Positions 58,513 through 64,000 of a stretch of 64,000 nucleotides of DNA are shown piece by piece. Under the pieces are notes generated by a model. That model did no database searches and had not been told where the DNA came from. It was given only the letters and a program-made list of their open reading frames with translations. The position numbers were made by a program, and so were the translations under genes. The stretch lies in NCBI RefSeq assembly GCF_001650715.1, contig NZ_LWQT01000020.1, positions 53,401-117,400 on the forward strand, given 5' to 3'. Every line of letters begins with the position of its first letter. Within the stretch, counting starts at the first letter, position 1. Source of the stretch: Paramagnetospirillum marisnigri. GTDB lineage: Bacteria > Pseudomonadota > Alphaproteobacteria > Rhodospirillales > Magnetospirillaceae.

Positions 58513-60090
58513 TCACGCGGGGAAGGTGACGATGACTACGGTGCCGCCATCATTGGAGATGGCCGAGCGCCCGCCCAATTGCCGCGACAAGGCCTTGATC
58601 AGGCTGAGGCCGATGCCCTGGTTGGGCCGGTCCGGCATGCCGATGCCGTCGTCGCGCACGGTGAAGTGCCACTGATGCTCGTCGCGTCCGAGAGTGATGG
58701 AGACAGTGCCGCCGCGTCCCTCCGGAAAGGCGTGCTTCAGGGCATTGGCCATGGCCTCGTTGGCCAGCATGCCGAGCGGGACCGCCCGCTCCAGGTCCAG
58801 GCATCCCTCGACCTCCACCTGGACGGTGACACTGCCCTTGGTGCCGACATGGCTGCCCACCAGTGTCTCGGCCAGCCGCCCGAAATAGACGCCGAGATCC
58901 ACATTGGCGGCAACGTTGCGTTCGTAAAGCGTCTGGTGGACCAGTCCCATGGACGCGATGCGGTCCAGGGCGTCGGTCAGCGATTCGCGGGCTTTTTCGT
59001 CGTTCACATGCAGCAATTGCATGGTCAGCAGGCTGGAAATGATCTGAAGGTTGTTCTTGACCCGGTGATGGACCTCCTGGAACAGGACGTCCTTTTCCTC
59101 CAGCGCTTCGGTCAGTTCCCGCGCCTTCTGCTCCATGTCGCGCAGCAGTCGACCCTCGTGGCGCAGGCTTTCATTGGTCACCGCCGCCAGGGCCAGCAGC
59201 AGCAGCATGGCCCCGGCGAACAGGCTGGTATTGCGTTGGGTGCGGATGGTCCAATCGCGGAAGACCATGGACGTCGTCATGCTCGCGCTCACAACCACGT
59301 CCAGATCGGCCAGGCGGCGATAGGAGATCAGCCGCTCCACCTTGTCGAAGCTCGAGGTGATACGGAACCAGCCCGCTGGTGCCTTGGCGGTCTCGGAGAA
59401 GGGGGGGCGGGATGGGTCCAGGCGGGGAAGGCCGCCGGCCGGGAGAGGATAGCGGGTGACGACGACGCCATCGGATCGGGCGATCATGTAGGAATTGTTC
59501 AGGTCGGCAGCCTGGACGGTGCGATACAACTCGCCGAAATGAAGGCCGCTCACCAGAATCTCGGCGGTTCCGACCACTTGGCCGGTCGACATGGCCAGGG
59601 TCCGGGTGAAGGCCAGCATGTGATCGGGGGTCAAGCGTTCGTCCAAGATGCCCGTGATCACCGTGGAGCCAGGCTTGGCCCTGGCCAGGGCGGTGTTGTC
59701 GCCCCGCTCATGCTTGCACAACGTGGCTCCCTGGCCGTCGCTGGCGACGAGTACCGCGCCCCGCTCATCCAGAATGCAGATGGCGAGGCCATCGGGCATG
59801 GCGGTGACCATGTCGCTCAGCCAGTGTCGATGGCGTTCGGTTGGGGGACGGGGCAACCCCCGTTCGTTGAAATGATCCTCGACCTGCAGCAGTAGGGCAT
59901 GGGCGGTGGAATGGGCACCGCGCAGATGGGCTTCCATCAGATGGGCGGACACGCCCAGGTCCAGCCGCCAATCCTCCAGGGTGGCCTCGCGGTCGTCCCA
60001 GATGGAGGCCAGCAGGCCGATGCCGCCGCCCAGAAGGCTGAGCAGGGCGATGCCGGCCAGCAGGATTTTCGGACGCGGCATCAGGTTCAC
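58513..60090 (-). CDS. membrane sensor histidine kinase (HisKA_2 type)
   Basis: 525 residues from GTG 60090; TTG 60096 (overlapping the cobT stop) and ATG 60081 are alternatives. Membrane spans near 8-30 and 290-310 enclose a periplasmic Cache-like sensor region (GLAICILDERGAVLVASDGQ). Then a coiled coil and VLFQEVHHRVKNNLQIISSL, the HisKA_2 phospho-acceptor box, and an HATPase with DDGIGMPDRPNQGIGLSLIK. No response regulator nearby. Its place inside the cobalamin operon is curious; it may sense cobalt or a related ligand, but that is only position. Confidence 0.85.
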   Translation of the reverse strand: MNLMPRPKILLAGIALLSLLGGGIGLLASIWDDREATLEDWRLDLGVSAHLMEAHLRGAHSTAHALLLQVEDHFNERGLPRPPTERHRHWLSDMVTAMPDGLAICILDERGAVLVASDGQGATLCKHERGDNTALARAKPGSTVITGILDERLTPDHMLAFTRTLAMSTGQVVGTAEILVSGLHFGELYRTVQAADLNNSYMIARSDGVVVTRYPLPAGGLPRLDPSRPPFSETAKAPAGWFRITSSFDKVERLISYRRLADLDVVVSASMTTSMVFRDWTIRTQRNTSLFAGAMLLLLALAAVTNESLRHEGRLLRDMEQKARELTEALEEKDVLFQEVHHRVKNNLQIISSLLTMQLLHVNDEKARESLTDALDRIASMGLVHQTLYERNVAANVDLGVYFGRLAETLVGSHVGTKGSVTVQVEVEGCLDLERAVPLGMLANEAMANALKHAFPEGRGGTVSITLGRDEHQWHFTVRDDGIGMPDRPNQGIGLSLIKALSRQLGGRSAISNDGGTVVIVTFPA

Positions 60091-60092
60091 GG

Positions 60093-61958
60093 TCAACGGC
60101 CCGCCCGGCGCGCTTCGTCCTCGTCGAACAGCGCGGTCAACTGGCGCATCATGGTGCCGCCCAGATCCTCGGCATCCATGATGGTGACGGCCCGGCGGTA
60201 ATAGCGGGTGACGTCGTGGCCGATGCCGATGGCGACCAGTTCCACCGGCGAGCGGTTCTCGATATAGGCGATGACGTCGCGCAGATGCTTTTCCAGGGTA
60301 TTGCCGGGATTGGCCGAAAGCGTGGAATCGTCCACCGGGGCGCCATCGGAGATCACCATCAGGATGCGGCGCTGCTCGGAGCGGGCGATCAGGCGCTCAT
60401 GCGCCCACAGCAGCGCCTCGCCGTCGATATTCTCCTTCAGGATGCCTTCGCGCAGCATCAGTCCGAGATTGCGGCGCACCCGGCGCCAGGGGGCGTCGGC
60501 GGCCTTGTAGACGATGTGGCGCAGGTCGTTGAGGCGGCCGGGATTGGGAGGCTTGCCCTCGGCCTGCCATTTCTCGCGCGAACTGCCGCCCTTCCAGGCC
60601 TTGGTGGTGAAGCCCAGGACCTCGACCTTGACGCTGCAGCGTTCCAGGGTGCGGGCCAGCAGGTCGGCGCTCATGGCCGCCACCGTGATGGGACGCCCGC
60701 GCATGGACCCGGAATTGTCGATCAGCAGCGAGACGACGGTATCGCGGAAATCGGTTTCCTTCTCGATCTTGAAGGACAGCGAATGCATGGGATTGGCGAT
60801 GATGCGGGCCAGCCGCCCGGCATCCAGGATGCCTTCCTCCAGGTCGAAATCCCACGACCGGGTCTGCTGCGCCATCAGCTTGCGCTGCAACCGGTTGGCC
60901 AGCTTGGACACCACGCCCTGGAGATGGGCCATCTGGTTGTCCAACTGGTGGCGCAACCGGGTCAGTTCGTCGGTGTCGCACAACTCTTCCGCCGTCACCA
61001 CCTGATCGAAGGCGGTGGTGAAGGGCCGGTAGGGCCGGTCCATGGCGGCGGAATTGGACAGGGCCTCCGCCCGCTCCCGCGATGGGCCGCCCGCCTCCTC
61101 GGTTCCGGCGCCCATCAGGGTGATGTCGTCGCCGTCGGCGTCGCCGTCCTGCTCGCCGGTCCCCTCGGACGAGCCCGGCGCCTGGCTTTCGCCGTCGGCG
61201 CGGGAATCCTGGCCCTCGCCGTCGCCGTCCTTCTGCTCGCCGGAGGAAGCGGAGTCGGGCGACTGCTCGCCATCCTCCGCGCTTTCATTCTCGCTGTCGG
61301 ACGGATGGTCGACGCCCAGGTCGAGCTGGTGCAGCAATTCCTGCAAGCCGCGCGAGAAGGCTTCCTGGTCGCCCAGCATATCCTTCAGCCGGTCCAGGGT
61401 GGGACCGGCCTTGGCCTCGATCTCGTCCCGCCACAGATCCACCGCGCCCTGGGCCGAGGGCGGCGGCGCCAGTCCGGCGAAGCGTTCCCGCGCGATCAGG
61501 CGCATGACCTCGGCCAGGGAGACATGCTCGCGCTTGACGGCGCGGTCCAAGCCTTCGGCGCGGGCGCGCTGCTCCAGCACCTCGGCGATATTGGCGGCCA
61601 CACCGGCCATGCGCCGGGCGCCCAGCGCCTCGACCCGGGCCAGTTCCACCATCTCGTAGACCTTGCGGGCCTCGGGCAGTTGCGGCATGCGCCGGGCATG
61701 CACCGAATCGTCGTGATAGCGCAGACGCAGCCCGATGGCGTCGGCGGTGCCGCGCAGCCGGGCCAGATCGGCGGGCAGGATGGTGCGCGGCGGCGCCGGC
61801 AGGCGGATTTCCGTGCCGCGCACCGAGCCTTGACCGGCGGCATAGGCCACGTCCAGGTCGGGTCGGCCGGAAATGGCCTTGAGCGTGGCCGCCGTCGCCC
61901 GCCGGATGGTGTCGGCGGGGGTCTCGTCTGGCGTCGGACCGTTGGGCAGGGTGGTCAC
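60093..61958 (-). CDS. cobT: cobaltochelatase subunit CobT
   Basis: 621 residues from a GTG. N-terminal helical region, an acidic low-complexity middle at about 210-290 ([19 protein letters not shown]), and a C-terminal VWA domain with the MIDAS motif [16 protein letters not shown] and later [13 protein letters not shown]. CobT and CobS form the AAA+ chaperone-like part that drives cobalt insertion by CobN into hydrogenobyrinate diamide. CobN is not in the window. Confidence 0.95.
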   Translation of the reverse strand: MTTLPNGPTPDETPADTIRRATAATLKAISGRPDLDVAYAAGQGSVRGTEIRLPAPPRTILPADLARLRGTADAIGLRLRYHDDSVHARRMPQLPEARKVYEMVELARVEALGARRMAGVAANIAEVLEQRARAEGLDRAVKREHVSLAEVMRLIARERFAGLAPPPSAQGAVDLWRDEIEAKAGPTLDRLKDMLGDQEAFSRGLQELLHQLDLGVDHPSDSENESAEDGEQSPDSASSGEQKDGDGEGQDSRADGESQAPGSSEGTGEQDGDADGDDITLMGAGTEEAGGPSRERAEALSNSAAMDRPYRPFTTAFDQVVTAEELCDTDELTRLRHQLDNQMAHLQGVVSKLANRLQRKLMAQQTRSWDFDLEEGILDAGRLARIIANPMHSLSFKIEKETDFRDTVVSLLIDNSGSMRGRPITVAAMSADLLARTLERCSVKVEVLGFTTKAWKGGSSREKWQAEGKPPNPGRLNDLRHIVYKAADAPWRRVRRNLGLMLREGILKENIDGEALLWAHERLIARSEQRRILMVISDGAPVDDSTLSANPGNTLEKHLRDVIAYIENRSPVELVAIGIGHDVTRYYRRAVTIMDAEDLGGTMMRQLTALFDEDEARRAGR

Positions 61959-61964
61959 CGTGGG

Positions 61965-62966
61965 TTACGCCAGCAGCCGGGCCGGTCCCTCCGGCAGGTC
62001 CTCGGCGAAGCAGCGCTGGTAGTATTCCGCCAGGATCGGGCGTTCCACCTCGTCGCATTTGTTGAGGAAGGTGACCCGGAAGGCATAGGCGCGGTCCGAG
62101 AAGATGCTGGTGTTCTCGGCCCAGGTGATCACGGTACGCGGGCTCATGACGGTGGAGATGTCGCCATTCATGAATCCGGCCCGGGTCAGGTCGGCCAGCA
62201 TCACCATCTTGGAGACGCAGTCGCGGCCTTCCGGCGTATCGTAATCCTTCAGCTTGGCGACGACGATGGAGCACTCGGCCTCGTGCTCCAGGTAGTTGAG
62301 GGTGGCGACGATGTTCCAGCGGTCCATCTGGCCCTGGTTGATCTGCTGGGTGCCGTGATAGAGGCCGGTGGTGTCGCCCAGGCCGACGGTATTGGCGGTG
62401 GCGAACAGCCGGAAGGCGGAATGGGGGCGGATCACCCGGTTCTGGTCCAGCAGGGTTAGCTTGCCTTCCACTTCCAGCACGCGCTGGATCACGAACATCA
62501 CGTCGGGGCGGCCGGCGTCGTATTCGTCGAACACCAGGGCGCAAGGGTGCTGCAGCGCCCAGGGCAGGATGCCTTCGCGGAATTCGGTGATCTGCTTGCC
62601 GTCCTTCAGGACGATGGCGTCCTTGCCGATCAGGTCGATGCGGCTGATATGGCTGTCCAGGTTGACGCGGATGCACGGCCAGTTGAGGCGCGCCGCCACC
62701 TGTTCGATATGGGTGGACTTGCCGGTGCCGTGATAGCCCTGGACCATGACGCGGCGGTTGAAGCTGAAGCCCGCCAGGATGGCCCGGGTGGTGTCGGGAT
62801 CGAAGCGATAGGCGGGGTCCAGGTCGGGGACATGTTCGCTGCCCAGGCTGAAGGCGGGCACCATCATATCGGTGTCCAGGCCGAACACCTCGCGGGCGGA
62901 AAGCTGGATATCGGGGGTCGCCAGCGGGTGGTCCGAGGCGAGCGGGCTTTGAGTCTTGGAAGTCAT
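61965..62966 (-). CDS. cobS: cobaltochelatase AAA+ subunit CobS
   Basis: 333 residues. Walker [21 protein letters not shown], Walker [15 protein letters not shown] and [20 protein letters not shown] (sensor/arginine region) are intact. ATPase motor of the aerobic cobaltochelatase. Six bases before cobT; 16 bases after a DnaJ-domain gene on the same strand, the usual alphaproteobacterial order. Confidence 0.96.
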   Translation of the reverse strand: MTSKTQSPLASDHPLATPDIQLSAREVFGLDTDMMVPAFSLGSEHVPDLDPAYRFDPDTTRAILAGFSFNRRVMVQGYHGTGKSTHIEQVAARLNWPCIRVNLDSHISRIDLIGKDAIVLKDGKQITEFREGILPWALQHPCALVFDEYDAGRPDVMFVIQRVLEVEGKLTLLDQNRVIRPHSAFRLFATANTVGLGDTTGLYHGTQQINQGQMDRWNIVATLNYLEHEAECSIVVAKLKDYDTPEGRDCVSKMVMLADLTRAGFMNGDISTVMSPRTVITWAENTSIFSDRAYAFRVTFLNKCDEVERPILAEYYQRCFAEDLPEGPARLLA

Positions 62967-62982
62967 GGAGTCACTTGTCCGG

Positions 62983-63570
62983 TTACCCAGCGGCCAGGCT
63001 GGCCCTCAGGGTGTTGTAGGCTTGGTTGATGCGCTTGAAACGCTCTTCGGCCTGCTTGTCGCCGTTATTGGCGTCGGGGTGGTGACGCTTCACCAGCTCC
63101 TTGTAGCGGGCCTTCAAGGTTTCGGGGGTCAGGGGGCCGGAAAGGTCCAGGACCTTCATGGCCTCCTCCTCGGGGGTGGCGGGATGGCGCGCCTTGGCGT
63201 GGCGATCCTCGGCCTCCTTGTCCATCAGGTCGAAGGGATCGTGGATGGTGAAGGAGAACTTGCGCTTGCCGTACTGCGCCCCCAGCGGCCAGGTGGGGCG
63301 CTGCCAGGTGGTGTCCTTGCGGGTTTCGGCCTCGATTTCCTCGGGCCCCATGCCCGCGTAATAATTCCAGGCGGCGTTGTACTCGCGCACATGCTCCAGA
63401 CAGAACCAGTAGTAGTCGTTGAGACGGTCGCGGGCCTGGGGGGCGCGGAATTCGGCTTCCTGGGCGCAGCCGGGACGGTCGCAGCGCCGGGTGACGGGCT
63501 GTGATTCCAGGGGCGCGAAAGCGGGGCGCCAGGATTTGCGCTTTGCCGAGGATCTCATGGTATCGGGCAT
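62983..63570 (-). CDS. DnaJ-domain protein next to cobST
   Basis: 195 residues if the first ATG (63570) is used; a second ATG at 63558 is in frame. N-terminal part has [20 protein letters not shown] and [21 protein letters not shown], a family-specific region with scattered Cys/His. The J domain is at the C-terminus, with the HPD motif in [13 protein letters not shown]. It could recruit DnaK to the CobS/CobT machine. Head of the long cob operon, divergent from bolA. Confidence 0.88.
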   Translation of the reverse strand: MPDTMRSSAKRKSWRPAFAPLESQPVTRRCDRPGCAQEAEFRAPQARDRLNDYYWFCLEHVREYNAAWNYYAGMGPEEIEAETRKDTTWQRPTWPLGAQYGKRKFSFTIHDPFDLMDKEAEDRHAKARHPATPEEEAMKVLDLSGPLTPETLKARYKELVKRHHPDANNGDKQAEERFKRINQAYNTLRASLAAG

Positions 63571-63672
63571 AATGATGGCTGGGCTTGTCCAAGGCAAGGT
63601 GGTTGGGGCTTGACGGCGGGCGGCAATCATCCCAATTGGGGAGAGCCCAACAGGAATGAAAGAGGTATTGCC

Positions 63673-63948
63673 ATGCGCGTCGCGCCGGTCATGCGGAAAA
63701 AGCTGGAGGACGGGCTGGCCCCGGTTCGCCTGGACATCAACGACGACTCCCACCGTCATGCCGGTCATGCCGGGCATAACCACGAAGGCGAAAGCCATTT
63801 CTCCATCGTGGTGGTCTCGGACGCCTTCGCCGGCAAGAGCCGGGTGGAACGCCATCGCATGGTCAATAGATTGCTGGCCGAGGAACTGGCCGGACGGGTG
63901 CACGCCCTGGCCCTGACCACGCTGACCCCTGAAGAGGACGCGAAATAG
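63673..63948 (+). CDS. bolA: BolA family protein
   Basis: 91 residues from the ATG of MRVAPVMRKKLEDGL (AGAGG seven bases upstream). HAGHAGHNHEGESHFSIVVV contains the conserved histidine that shares a [2Fe-2S] cluster with monothiol glutaredoxins, followed by the BolA helix-turn-helix-like part (RVERHRMVNRLLAEEL). Acts in iron-sulphur and iron sensing. Divergent neighbour of the cobS-cobT-DnaJ block, as in related genomes. Confidence 0.92.
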   Translation: MRVAPVMRKKLEDGLAPVRLDINDDSHRHAGHAGHNHEGESHFSIVVVSDAFAGKSRVERHRMVNRLLAEELAGRVHALALTTLTPEEDAK

Positions 63949-64000
63949 GCCGGCGGGGGGCGCGGCCGCGCCAGTTCCTCGGCCAGCAATCAATTGACCA
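63860..64000. repeat. 31-base inverted duplication of the bolA 3' part
   Basis: 63860-63890 (inside bolA) and 63970-64000 are reverse complements with a single mismatch. The second arm reaches the window edge, so the repeat may be longer. In the bolA frame the copy has a stop codon, so this stretch is not an intact second gene. Confidence 0.75.

Overview
The window reads as ordinary chromosome from a high-GC alphaproteobacterium, most likely Rhodospirillales of the Magnetospirillum/Paramagnetospirillum type. This rests on the gene families and gene order: atpHAGDC without F0 genes, cobS-cobT-DnaJ-bolA, priA/DUF484/xerC/tsaE/amgK/murU/addB, the hisC-tyrC block facing metX-metW, sensory proteins and a flagellin. 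It is inference from protein resemblance, not a database match. No rRNA, tRNA, CRISPR array, transposase or magnetosome gene was found. No gene-free stretch exceeds about 250 bases.

Layout. 1-4.6 kb: end of a porin, a NapH-like polyferredoxin, a soluble receptor-like protein, a cysteine-cluster protein and a small membrane protein. 4.6-6.5 kb: dapD-dapE (lysine and cell-wall precursor). 6.6-10.4 kb: a sensor kinase with a solute-binding domain, coupled to a TPR/glycosyltransferase-like protein. 10.5-18.7 kb: a membrane complex of the Hyf/complex I type. Its large subunit lacks the nickel ligands, and its operon is split by a small opposite-strand island holding a nonsense-mutated effector-like gene and a secreted partner. 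18.8-21.2 kb: PAP2 phosphatase and GT39 glycosyltransferase. 21.4-24.5 kb: aspartate aminotransferase, a repeat array and a chemoreceptor.

24.7-30.6 kb: metX-metW facing chorismate mutase-hisC-tyrC and a VOC protein. 30.6-34.5 kb: mostly small or unknown genes, a flagellin and a histidine-rich protein. 34.5-41.4 kb: vapB-vapC-xerC-tsaE-amgK-murU joined by overlapping stop/start codons, followed by addB. 41.4-44.4 kb: DUF484 gene and priA, divergent. 44.7-49.6 kb: F1 ATP synthase operon closed by a strong terminator. 49.7-51.5 kb: two secreted proteins and a methyltransferase. 51.5-52.8 kb: asd behind a threonine-rich leader peptide with terminator and antiterminator. 52.8-63.6 kb: one long cobalamin operon (cobS, cobT, a histidine kinase, cbiX, cobH, cobL, cobI, cbiG-cobJ) with a DnaJ-domain gene at its head. 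63.7 kb: bolA.

The best candidate for undescribed biology is the attenuator in front of asd: six Thr codons just before the leader stop, then mutually exclusive antiterminator and terminator stems. Next come the Ni-free hydrogenase-like complex and the effector-like island inside its operon, and the dispersed palindromic repeat families between genes. Promoters are proposed by eye from -35/-10 spacing and are weakly supported.
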